The position numbers and the translations under genes are program-made. This document shows positions 1 to 6,528 of a stretch of 13,540 bases of DNA, one piece after another. Position 1 is the stretch's first letter. Each line of letters starts with the position of its first letter. The DNA comes from an uncultured Erysipelotrichaceae bacterium. Lineage in GTDB: Bacteria > Bacillota_I > Bacilli_A > Erysipelotrichales > Coprobacillaceae. The stretch spans positions 1-13,540 of the forward strand of contig URQL01000028.1 in NCBI GenBank assembly GCA_900550005.1. The letters run 5' to 3'. The notes under the pieces were generated by a model that worked only from the letters and a program-made list of their open reading frames with translations, was not told where the DNA came from and ran no database searches.

Positions 1-2
1 AT

Positions 3-68
3 AAAGCTGGAAATAATAAAAATGAAATGGCTTATGAACAGTATTGGAACAGTTTAAAAAATAAATAA
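3..68 (+). CDS. C-terminal end of an unidentified protein (5' truncated by window edge)
   Basis: The frame beginning at base 3 reads 21 lysine- and asparagine-rich residues ending EQYWNSLKNK and stops at TAA 66-68. The other two forward frames hit stops earlier or read less protein-like sequence. A good terminator follows 7 bases after the stop, which supports a real gene end. The piece is too short to name a family. Confidence 0.55.
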   Translation, partial: KAGNNKNEMAYEQYWNSLKNK

Positions 69-75
69 TATAAAG

Positions 76-101
76 GGCAAACTTTTAGTTTGTCTTTTTT
101 T
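76..101 (+). terminator. Rho-independent terminator
   Basis: An 8-bp stem (76-83 with 87-94, one G-U pair) closes a 3-nt loop and is followed by seven T residues. It lies just after the stop of the partial gene at the left edge and presumably ends that transcript. Confidence 0.8.
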
Positions 102-212
102 GTTGCTTAAAAAATTGGTAATATCTATAATTATTGATATAAAAACTTTATTATTTTAAATAGAAAACGACAATAATAGGGCAGAATAGTTATTTGGATT
201 TGGGGGATTTAG

Positions 213-362
213 ATGATAAAAAGACTAGATAGTAAATATGAAAAAAAAGTCATTGACTATTTAAATATTGAAAAAGAAATCAACACTTTTAATTTACAAG
301 AATTAAAAAACTATGGATTTGATAATGTTTTTTTAATTCTAATTGAAATAAATGAAACATAG
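213..362 (+). pseudogene. 5' fragment of a GNAT-type N-acetyltransferase
   Basis: An ATG at 213 preceded by a GGGGGAT ribosome binding site opens a frame starting MIKRLDSKYEKKV and running through NYGFDNVFL. This resembles the N-terminus of one class of GNAT-fold acetyltransferases (first strand and helix, then a GFD motif before the next strand); the assignment is from memory of the family. Recognisable sequence ends near codon 41 (about 335), where the DNA becomes the interior of the opposite-strand moaA, and the frame stops at TAG 360-362. The acetyl-CoA-binding core is absent, so the product cannot be an active acetyltransferase. No strong promoter is visible in 102-212; TTGATA 134-139 with TAAATA 157-162 is at best a weak one. 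Confidence 0.6.
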
Positions 363-951
363 GATTATTTTGTTTTTGATTTAACGGCATATATTCAATA
401 AAACGTAAAGGAATGGAATGATTTAATGCATAGTGAATCAATTGATTTCCTCTTTTATAAGTAAATGTTTCATCTACAACACTATTTATTTTGACTTTAA
501 TCCCTAGTTGATGCGCATCTTCTAAATTTTTTAAAACTGTTTTTAAACAATTTTGTTTGGTAATACCAAAAAATTCAACAGGATCTAAACTATCGATAGA
601 AAAATTGATACCATCAATACCTAATTGTTTTAATCGAATTAAATCTTGATGTGTAAAATAAGCACCATTTGTTGTTAACGTAACTTGTTCAAGTTTAGGA
701 ATTTGTTTTATTTTTTCAATAAAATCAATGTACCCTTTACGTAAAGTAGGTTCTCCCCCTGTAATTTTAAATTTTACAATATCTAAACTCACAGCCACTT
801 CTACAATACGATAAAGTTCTTCATACGAAAGCAAGTTTGCATTTAAACCAGGCTTGACTTCTTCTGTCTTACAATAATAGCAAGCAAATGGACATTGATC
901 TGTTAAAGATATGCGCATATAATCTATTTTTCTACCGTATAAATCTTTCAT
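289..951 (-). pseudogene. moaA: GTP 3',8-cyclase MoaA, 3'-truncated
   Basis: This is a radical-SAM enzyme of molybdenum cofactor synthesis. From the chosen start it reads MKDLYGRKIDYMRISLTDQC, the usual MoaA opening, then the CX3CX2C cluster motif (CPFACYYC) and the ITGGEPTLR SAM-binding motif. The ATG at 951 is preferred over the upstream ATG at 972 because AAGGGG lies 5 nt before it and the protein then matches family starts. MoaA-like sequence ends about residue 199 (MPLNQKQNNPMF); the remaining codons read the antisense of the GNAT fragment until a stop at 289. MoaA proteins are about 330 residues, and the lost third carries the second 4Fe-4S cluster cysteines and much of the GTP site. 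GTP cyclisation is therefore not expected. No other moa, moe or mob genes are nearby. Confidence 0.85.
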
Positions 952-980
952 AGATACCCCTTCAAAATTCATTTTTACCT

Positions 981-1009
981 ATTGTTAAGTTTAACTTAAT
1001 TATCGTCAA
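981..1009 (-). promoter_or_regulatory. Promoter of moaA with a palindrome in the spacer
   Basis: On the minus strand TTGACG (1009-1004) and AACAAT (986-981) are 17 nt apart. A perfect palindrome, TTAAGTT-T-AACTTAA, occupies 985-999, almost exactly the spacer. Its position would suit a repressor operator. This is inferred from sequence only. Confidence 0.45.
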
Positions 1010-1125
1010 AATTCAACAGGATTTCATCCATTTTCGTTGTTGTTTTATAAAAAAATACAAATCTTTTTTCTTATTTTTCATGTTTACTCTTCAAATTTTA
1101 AATTTTTTCTTTTCCATTTTTGCTG

Positions 1126-1131
1126 TATAAT
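1126..1131 (+). promoter_or_regulatory. -10 element of the DUF1593 gene
   Basis: A perfect TATAAT lies 38 bases before the chosen start, in the context GCTGTATAATAAA. The -35 region is only a T-tract (about 1103-1108). A similar string, GCTGTTTAATAAA, occurs before the deaminase-like gene at 8616-8628. Confidence 0.6.
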
Positions 1132-1168
1132 AAAGCTAGATGAACTTTAAAATGAAAGGATGAAAATA

Positions 1169-2602
1169 ATGTCAACTAAAATTCGTACAATAATCACTCA
1201 AGATGGTGAAATCGATGATCAAAACTCATTACGCCACGCTTTACTTTATGCAAATGATATAGAAATTCAAGGAATTATTTTAACTTCTTCCATCTTCCAC
1301 TTTCAAGGTGTTGAAGGTGCTTTAACCCCTGAAGGTAAACCGAATTATACCAAACCTTATCGTTTTACAGGAACGACATGGATGGATGAAATGATTAAAG
1401 ATTATAAACAAGTTTATCCTAATTTGATCCAAGTAGATACAAATTACCCAACGCCAGAATATTTACATTCGATTACTAAAATTGGTAATATTGGTTACCC
1501 AGGAGAAATGCTTCAAGCAAGCGATGGTTCAAATTTAATTAAAGAAAAAATCTTAGATCATGATCCTCGTAAACTCTATGTTCAGCTTTGGGGTGGAGCC
1601 AATACTTTAGCTAGAGCACTTTACGATTTAGAACAAGATTATAAAAATCAAGATAACTGGTTAGAAATTAAAAAACAAATTGAAGATAAAGTCGTTATTA
1701 CAGCTTGTGGTGAACAAGATGATACCTATAAAAATTACATTTGTGAAATTTATCCAAATATGCAATTTGTTAAATGTGTACAAATGGGAAGTTATGCTTA
1801 CGCATGGAATAACATGCCTGAAGGAAAAAGCAAAGAAACCTTACGTGCTCCATTTATGCAAGAACATATCTTAAAAAATACTGGTGTTTTACTTGAAAAA
1901 TATGCAACTTGGGCAGATGGAAAAGAATACGAAGGTGAAGAAATCAATTCTCAATTTGGATGCAATGAAAAATTACTTCATGAATGGTGGGGTAAAGAAA
2001 TGGGACTTGGAACTTATCAACCTTATGAATTTATTTCTGAAGGGGATTCCCCTACTTTCTTAACTCTACTTCCTTGGGGATTTAAAACTTTAGAAAATTT
2101 TAATTATGGTGGTATTGCTGGAAGATATCAAATTGATCCAACTTATAAAAATTCAAAAGGACAACAAGTCAACTATTGGATTCCAATGACTTGTCACTAT
2201 CAACAAGAAGATGGAAAGCTTATTGAAACGGAATCCATGTGGCCCTACGTTGAAGCAATTCAAAAAGATTTTGCTGCTCGAGGGTCTTGGTGTACTTTAA
2301 GATATAAAACTTTACCACCTCAAATCCATTTAATTGAAGATGACTCACAAATCGCCTTTGCAAATCAAACGATCACTTTAAATGTACAAGCCAATGATCA
2401 AGTTGATTTTGATTTCATTTATGACCAAGATGTCTCTAATTATCCTTATAAACTTACTTTAAATAAAAATAAAACAAGTGTTACTTTTACAATTGATCCT
2501 AGTGCTAAAGAAAAAGATTTTATTTCTTTAATTATTAAAGCCACTTCAAAAGATACATTTGAAGTGACACGTTATAAACAAGTATTCATAAATATAAAAT
2601 GA
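1169..2602 (+). CDS. Nucleoside hydrolase-like (DUF1593 / Sde182-type) protein
   Basis: This 477-residue protein has an N-terminal nucleoside-hydrolase-like fold. Residues 4-20 read KIRTIITQDGEIDDQNS, matching the metal- and ribose-binding Asp cluster at the start of nucleoside hydrolases. The next several hundred residues fit the DUF1593 domain, seen in the cellulose-binding Sde182 protein. The last ~95 residues look beta-rich and Ig-like (VTFTIDPSAKEKDFISLIIKATS), as in the C-terminal domain of that family. There is no signal peptide or membrane segment, so the protein should be cytoplasmic, unlike secreted relatives. Start: ATG 1160 overlaps the AAAGGA ribosome binding site (1155-1160), so ATG 1169, 8 nt downstream of it, is preferred. 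It is a single gene with its own -10 box and terminator. Hydrolysis of a nucleoside or glycoside is plausible; the substrate is unknown. Confidence 0.8.
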   Translation: MSTKIRTIITQDGEIDDQNSLRHALLYANDIEIQGIILTSSIFHFQGVEGALTPEGKPNYTKPYRFTGTTWMDEMIKDYKQVYPNLIQVDTNYPTPEYLHSITKIGNIGYPGEMLQASDGSNLIKEKILDHDPRKLYVQLWGGANTLARALYDLEQDYKNQDNWLEIKKQIEDKVVITACGEQDDTYKNYICEIYPNMQFVKCVQMGSYAYAWNNMPEGKSKETLRAPFMQEHILKNTGVLLEKYATWADGKEYEGEEINSQFGCNEKLLHEWWGKEMGLGTYQPYEFISEGDSPTFLTLLPWGFKTLENFNYGGIAGRYQIDPTYKNSKGQQVNYWIPMTCHYQQEDGKLIETESMWPYVEAIQKDFAARGSWCTLRYKTLPPQIHLIEDDSQIAFANQTITLNVQANDQVDFDFIYDQDVSNYPYKLTLNKNKTSVTFTIDPSAKEKDFISLIIKATSKDTFEVTRYKQVFINIK

Positions 2603-2627
2603 GACTCTTAAACGAGCCTCATTTTTT
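2596..2627 (+). terminator. Terminator of the DUF1593 gene
   Basis: AAAATGAG and CTC (2596-2607, with one mismatch at 2604) pair with GAG and CTCATTTT (2614-2625) around a 6-nt loop, followed by T residues. The gene's TGA stop lies inside the left arm. Confidence 0.8.
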
Positions 2628-2665
2628 AATTGGGAACCAATGCTTTTTTTAGATGTACGAAATAT

Positions 2666-3747
2666 CTAATAAATAAGAATTGATTGAAAACGGAAAATTG
2701 CGGATACACCCCAACATAATGGATTAATATAAATCATCCCTTGGAAACCATAATAAGAAATAGTGTTCCAAGTCTTCTGATGGCAATTTCTAAAACCACA
2801 AACCCTAAAGATACTTCAGATTGTCAAAGTCCCGTTTAAACAAATCAAGCAACGAAGATATAACCTAGAAAAGGATAGAAATAAGAGGTAAAGTTGATAT
2901 AACGAATTCCTAAAATAATAATTTCTATTTCACCCGCATTAACAAATAATCCCATAAATTGACGAACAAATAAATGAGTTAAAATACCTACAATAATACT
3001 TAAAATCATTGTGATTTTTAAAATATCATGAGAACCTTTTTCTTTACGTTGGCGATCACGATTGCCATAGTTTTGTGCTGTATAAGTTGAAAGTGATGTA
3101 CCAAATCCAGCTAAAATTTGCATCATCATTGAATTCATTTTATACATAGCACTATATATAGCCACCTTTTTACTACCAAGTGTATTTAAAGCGAATTAAC
3201 AAAGTAAGTAACAAATAAATTGAGCTAAAATTGTAGATAAGGCTGCACCAGCAATGACCATGTGTAAAACTAATACAAAAAATAAGTCTAAAACAATATT
3301 TAAAATAGCAGATAAAATCAAGATGAATAATGGAATGATCCCATTACCATTCGCTCTTAAAATCGCTGATTCATAGTTATAGCAAGCTGTATAAACTGCA
3401 CCAATCAGTAAAATACCTGAATAAAGATGAGCTTTCTCCATTAAATCTGATGAAACATTGATTAATGTAAGTAATTTACGATTAAAAAACAAACCTAGAA
3501 TCAAAATAATCAGACTAAGTAAGATAATAATGTAGAAGCCATTCGTCATACTTTTTTTAATTGTTTTTTGATCTTTTGATCCAATCTTTTGTGCAACGAT
3601 AACCAATAATCCATTGGCAAAGCCAATGACTAGTCCAAGTAATAAATCAACAACGGGTGTAGTTGTTCCTACAGAAGCTAAAGCCAAAACACTGACATAT
3701 TTTCCTACTACAATGGTATCAACCATATTGTAAAACATTTGCTCAAA
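2666..3747 (-). pseudogene. Decayed MATE-family multidrug/Na+ efflux transporter
   Basis: The reading frame begins in mid-family sequence, EQMFYNMVDTIVVGKYV, so the initiation codon and roughly the first 20-odd residues are missing. It runs through MATE helices to ICYLLC at about 3199 and meets TAA 3198-3196. In the same frame it resumes with FALNTLGSKKVAIYSAM. About 50 residues normally separate these motifs in MATE proteins, so an internal deletion is inferred. After GYIFVA three in-frame stops follow (the first is TGA 2847-2845), but the residues between them still read as MATE (QSEVSLGFVVLEIAIRRLGT). A frameshift then moves the tail, YYGFQGMIYINPLCWGVSA, to another frame that ends at 2666. 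It is clearly non-functional. No start codon or promoter survives, because an aldo/keto reductase fragment abuts it. Confidence 0.85.
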
Positions 3748-3899
3748 TCACTTTAAAATTTTCAGTACAAAGTGGGATCCGTATTATCCCTAAAACAAGT
3801 AAAGAAGCCAGATTAAAAGAAAACATTGACCTATTTGATTTTACTTTAACCAATACAAAAATGAATGAAATAAAAAATTTAGATAAAAACAAAACTTAG
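3741..3899 (+). pseudogene. C-terminal fragment of an aldo/keto reductase
   Basis: This open frame of 52 codons starts abruptly with AQITLKFSVQSG and continues RIIPKTSKEARLKEN and IDLFDFTLT. These match the last strand and helices of aldo/keto reductases: the (I)PK(S/T)...R..EN segment binds the NADPH 2'-phosphate and the FDF(T/E)L stretch follows it. The first ~220-230 residues, including the catalytic Asp-Tyr-Lys-His set, are missing. The left border coincides with the 5' border of the opposite-strand MATE pseudogene. It stops at TAG 3897-3899 and is followed by a good terminator, so the 3' end is original. No function is expected. Confidence 0.85.
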
Positions 3900-3906
3900 C
3901 TTCCTT

Positions 3907-3936
3907 GGACTGAAGCATTTTAATTCAGTCCTTTTT
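3907..3936 (+). terminator. Terminator of the aldo/keto reductase remnant
   Basis: GGACTGAA (3907-3914) pairs perfectly with TTCAGTCC (3924-3931) around a 9-nt loop and is followed by TTTTT. Confidence 0.85.
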
Positions 3937-3940
3937 AAAT

Positions 3941-3962
3941 AAAAAAAGCCTCAAAATGAGAC
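3941..3962 (-). terminator. Terminator of the intact MATE gene
   Basis: On the minus strand GTCTCA-TTT-TGAGGC (6-bp stem with one U-G pair, 3962-3948) is followed by seven T residues (3947-3941). It starts directly after the MATE stop codon. Confidence 0.75.
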
Positions 3963-5354
3963 TTAAATTGAAATATCTAACCATTTCCCTTTTTTATAAC
4001 GCCATCTTGAACCAAAATAACGACCAAATTGATCTAAGAATAAAGATATCCAAGCTCCAAACAACCCCATAGCTAATGGATAGCAAAATAACCAAGTTAA
4101 AATTGGACGAATGATCGTAACACTCATTAAAGATAATCCCGCTGTAAATTTAACATCCCCTGCACTTCTTAAACACCCATAAGTCACCACTTGAGTGATT
4201 TGGAAAAAGACCGTGATCGTAATAATAAACACCAATTTGGATCCAAGTTCAATAATTTCTGGATCACTTGTAAATAAAGCAACTAATTGTGATCTAAAAA
4301 TAATCATTACAATTCCTAAAACAATCCCGACAATATTACCAATATGTTGAGTAACTTTACTATAAATTAAAGCCATATCTTTTCTTTTAGCACCTAAACT
4401 TTGACCAACTAATGAACTTGTAGCTACAGATAAGCCATCACCAAAGGCAAAAGAAATCGTAAGTAAGTTCATACAAACATTATGTGTTGCAAAAGCAACC
4501 ATACCTAAAGTAGCGATCGTTTTTGAATACGCAAAGAAACCAATACGTAAGAAAACTTGTTCAGCAAAAGATGAACTCGAAATATTCAATAAATCTTTTA
4601 ATGTTTTTTGATTAAATTGACCAAAATAATGGGCTTCTAAATGTAAAAAATGATCTGAATGGCTGACTGAAGCAAGTGACATGAAAAAAGCCACCACATT
4701 TCCTATAGAAGTTGCAATCCCTGCTCCAAGAACACCAAGTTTAGGAAAAAAAGCAATTCCATTAATTAAAAAATAATTAAAAATCAAATTAACAACATTC
4801 GCAGTTAAATTGGTTTTCATAGCAATCTTAGTATTCCCTGATCCTTTTTGAGCTGCATTAATCGTCATCGACATGGAATTAAAAAAGTTACCAACCATAA
4901 TCGATTTAAAATAAACACTTGCAAGCGTAGCATATTGCTCTGTTGCTCCAGCAAATACAACGATTTGTTTAGAAAAAACAAAACCTAAAACAGAAAGAAT
5001 CAAAGAAATGATACAACTGATCGTTAAAGCTTGCGCTAAGCACTGATTAGCTGCTTTTTTATCTTGTTCTCCTTTCCTATGACTGACCACAACTGTAACC
5101 CCAACATTTAAAGCTAAGATTACCGCTAAAATAATGAATTTTGGTTGGTTAGTGATCCCTACTGCAGCGATCGCATCCGCTCCAATTGATCCAACCATCA
5201 TCATATCAACACAACTAATTAAAGCAATTAAAACCGACTCTATTGTTGATGGCATCGCAATATCTAAAGTATTTTTATAAATTTCTTTATTACTTGGTAA
5301 TTGATCAACCACATATTCTGGTTTGACAAATTGTTGACAATCAAAAAATCTCAA
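3963..5354 (-). CDS. MATE-family efflux transporter
   Basis: This 463-residue membrane protein has about 12 hydrophobic segments in two homologous MatE halves (roughly residues 30-190 and 250-420). Each half shows family signatures, for example VDMMMVGSIGADAIAAVGITNQP in the first and FATHNVCMNLLTISFAFGDGL with SLVGQSLGAKR in the second. Members export cationic drugs or metabolites in exchange for Na+ or H+; the substrate here is unknown. The start is TTG at 5354: AGAGGGGAG lies 8 nt upstream, and the next ATG is 33 codons in, where it would cut into the first membrane segment. The N-terminal ~28 residues before the first helix look cytoplasmic. It is monocistronic with its own promoter and terminator. 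The neighbouring MATE pseudogene belongs to a different subgroup by sequence, so it does not look like a recent tandem duplicate. Confidence 0.93.
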   Translation of the reverse strand: MRFFDCQQFVKPEYVVDQLPSNKEIYKNTLDIAMPSTIESVLIALISCVDMMMVGSIGADAIAAVGITNQPKFIILAVILALNVGVTVVVSHRKGEQDKKAANQCLAQALTISCIISLILSVLGFVFSKQIVVFAGATEQYATLASVYFKSIMVGNFFNSMSMTINAAQKGSGNTKIAMKTNLTANVVNLIFNYFLINGIAFFPKLGVLGAGIATSIGNVVAFFMSLASVSHSDHFLHLEAHYFGQFNQKTLKDLLNISSSSFAEQVFLRIGFFAYSKTIATLGMVAFATHNVCMNLLTISFAFGDGLSVATSSLVGQSLGAKRKDMALIYSKVTQHIGNIVGIVLGIVMIIFRSQLVALFTSDPEIIELGSKLVFIITITVFFQITQVVTYGCLRSAGDVKFTAGLSLMSVTIIRPILTWLFCYPLAMGLFGAWISLFLDQFGRYFGSRWRYKKGKWLDISI

Positions 5355-5362
5355 AATAAACT

Positions 5363-5371
5363 CTCCCCTCT
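5363..5371 (-). promoter_or_regulatory. Ribosome binding site that decides a TTG start
   Basis: On the minus strand AGAGGGGAG ends 8 nt before the TTG at 5354-5352. No ATG or GTG gives a better placed start for the MATE transporter. Confidence 0.7.
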
Positions 5372-5375
5372 TTTA

Positions 5376-5425
5376 ATAATGCGCTTTCATTCATTTAGTT
5401 TATCAAATAACATTTTATCTTACAA
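5376..5425 (-). promoter_or_regulatory. Promoter of the MATE gene with a possible cre-like site
   Basis: On the minus strand TTGTAA (5425-5420) and TAAACT (5402-5397) are separated by 17 nt, each matching consensus at 4 of 6 positions. Downstream, TGAAAGCGCATTAT (5389-5376) agrees with the CcpA cre consensus at 12 of 14 positions, in a place where CcpA would block transcription. The promoter is moderate evidence; the cre site is tentative. Confidence 0.4.
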
Positions 5426-5471
5426 GTATTTATTTAAAATAAATTAATCTATTTTAACATTTTCTTAACAT

Positions 5472-5948
5472 TTAAAATTGCATTTTACTTACCATTTTTA
5501 AATCAAAGAGTATAGCTACAGAAGAAGGAGATAAATGTAATTTTTTTCCAACTGAGGTAAAAGTTGCTTCTGGACGTTTAAGTTCTTGAAGGACATTATA
5601 TACAGTCGCAATAGAAACTTTAGAGTGTTTGAAAGCAAAAGGATTATGCTCATAAAATGTTTTACCACAGACAGGACAAATATATCATCTAGCTCTATAA
5701 ACGATATTACAAGGTGATGGAGTTAAAACAGAATGACGAATATATTTAGTGGTATATCCTTTAGCTTTGGATGTTGGAGCGCTACAAATTGGACATTTGC
5801 AAACGGCAGTATTAAGAGTGCTATGGATATTTACATTACCATCATCATGATAAACATTGATATCTTGAATATTGATATGAACCAAATCAAAAGCAGATAA
5901 AAAGTCACGAGCTTTTAAAAAAGATGCAGTAATAGTATCGTCAGGCAT
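5472..5948 (-). pseudogene. ISL3-family transposase, N-terminal remnant
   Basis: An ATG at 5948 with an excellent GGAGGTG site 8 nt upstream begins MPDDTITASFLKARDF. Residues 50-55 (CKCPIC) form the first half of the zinc-ribbon typical of ISL3 transposases, followed by YIRHSVLTPSPCNIVYRAR. TGA 5687-5685 interrupts at codon 88, where the family usually has a basic residue (CGA to TGA would explain it). The same frame continues YICPVCGKTFYEHNPFAF and an HTH-like segment, KKLHLSPSSVAILFD. Recognisable sequence stops near 5510, and the frame closes at TAA 5474-5472. The DDE catalytic domain (about 300 further residues) is missing. It is an immobile relic; the borders and terminal repeats cannot be placed. 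Confidence 0.8.
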
Positions 5949-6001
5949 GGAAGAACACCTCCAAGATTGAAAATAAATAGATAATCATAATAAAAACCTA
6001 C

Positions 6002-6250
6002 TCAAATTTGATTACAAACAAAAGGTAAACAAAAAATAAGAAGAAATGAATGATATCTATGTGGAAAAATAATCAATAAAACAAAATCAAAAGTAATAGA
6101 AGTAAAAGGGGTCATACCTTCAACATGAATAGCATGAGTAGAACCACAAATAGGACAAGGAATATGATTGAGATTAAGCTTAGAGATTAAATTTTGATAA
6201 TAAAGTTGAGAAATATACTCGATTTTTTGAGTTAATTTTATTAATATCAT
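6002..6250 (-). CDS. Small ORF with a CPIC motif, possibly a transposon-associated fragment
   Basis: An 82-codon frame from ATG 6250 reads MILIKLTQKIEYISQLYYQN, then IPCPICGSTHAIHVEG, and ends in a hydrophobic tail. A helical N-terminus followed by a CxxC knuckle resembles the start of DUF6431-type proteins found beside insertion sequences in Erysipelotrichia, though this is from memory and unsure. The hydrophobic tail after residue ~46 does not look like that family, so it may be out-of-frame sequence after an indel or deletion. No good ribosome binding site precedes the ATG. A TTG 15 bases upstream (6265) is a less likely start. It sits 53 bases upstream of the ISL3 remnant in the same direction, so both may derive from one mobile segment. 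It is probably non-functional. Confidence 0.35.
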   Translation of the reverse strand: MILIKLTQKIEYISQLYYQNLISKLNLNHIPCPICGSTHAIHVEGMTPFTSITFDFVLLIIFPHRYHSFLLIFCLPFVCNQI

Positions 6251-6263
6251 AGATGTCTTTGAC

Positions 6264-6305
6264 AAAGATAAGAACGCAACTTTAGTCGGGAGGGTTCTTA
6301 TCTTT
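6264..6305. repeat. Perfect 12-bp inverted repeat / hairpin
   Basis: AAAGATAAGAAC (6264-6275) is the exact reverse complement of GTTCTTATCTTT (6294-6305), with an 18-nt loop. It lies immediately upstream of the small ORF at 6250 on the minus strand. A related string, AAAGGATAAGAAG, recurs at 6317-6329. On the plus strand the T-run after the stem is short (TTTT), so it could act as a weak terminator. It could also be a 5' leader hairpin or a mobile-element end. Confidence 0.7.
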
Positions 6306-6471
6306 TATTACTTTCTAAAGGATAAGAAGATTATATAATAATACCCCAAAGAAGGGAAAGAAGAAAAAAGGACCACCACAAATAAAAATGTAGCGGACCT
6401 CAACCCCAAGTTACTTTAGATACTCGTTATAGAAAGATTTTCTTTTTCATGCACACTATTTTTAAGATTAA
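6306..6471. other. Non-coding spacer, no gene seen
   Basis: No frame on either strand gives convincing protein, and no RNA gene is recognisable. The segment contains purine-rich DNA and two GGACC motifs about 25 bases apart. It may include residue of the neighbouring mobile element, but nothing here proves it. Confidence 0.5.
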
Positions 6472-6507
6472 TAAAAAAAACGACATCCCTAGAAATGAGA
6501 TATCGTT
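6472..6507 (-). terminator. Terminator of the diaminopentanoate dehydrogenase-like gene
   Basis: On the minus strand AACGATATCTC (6507-6497) pairs with GGGATGTCGTT (6489-6479), an 11-bp stem with two G-U pairs and a 7-nt loop. A run of T residues follows (6480-6472, overlapping the end of the stem). Confidence 0.85.
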
Positions 6508-6528
6508 CAATTTACTTTTATATTCTAA

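Noticed and set aside
973..1120. Molybdenum-cofactor riboswitch upstream of moaA
   Set aside because: The region is short and very AT-rich, and I see none of the conserved stems or a terminator/anti-terminator pair.
1152..1163. Three-codon leader peptide (ATG AAA GGA TGA) before the DUF1593 gene
   Set aside because: It has no ribosome binding site of its own and simply contains the AAAGGA site of the real gene.
5685..5687. TGA inside the ISL3 frame as a sign of a TGA=Trp genetic code
   Set aside because: Intact genes here use TGG for tryptophan throughout, and TGA ends the DUF1593 and RpiR genes; the TGA sits where the family has a basic residue, so it is a nonsense mutation.
6360..6471. 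Possible 3' end of a second ISL3 element or a small RNA
   Set aside because: Repeated GGACC and purine-rich stretches are suggestive, but no terminal repeat, reading frame or stable structure could be supported.
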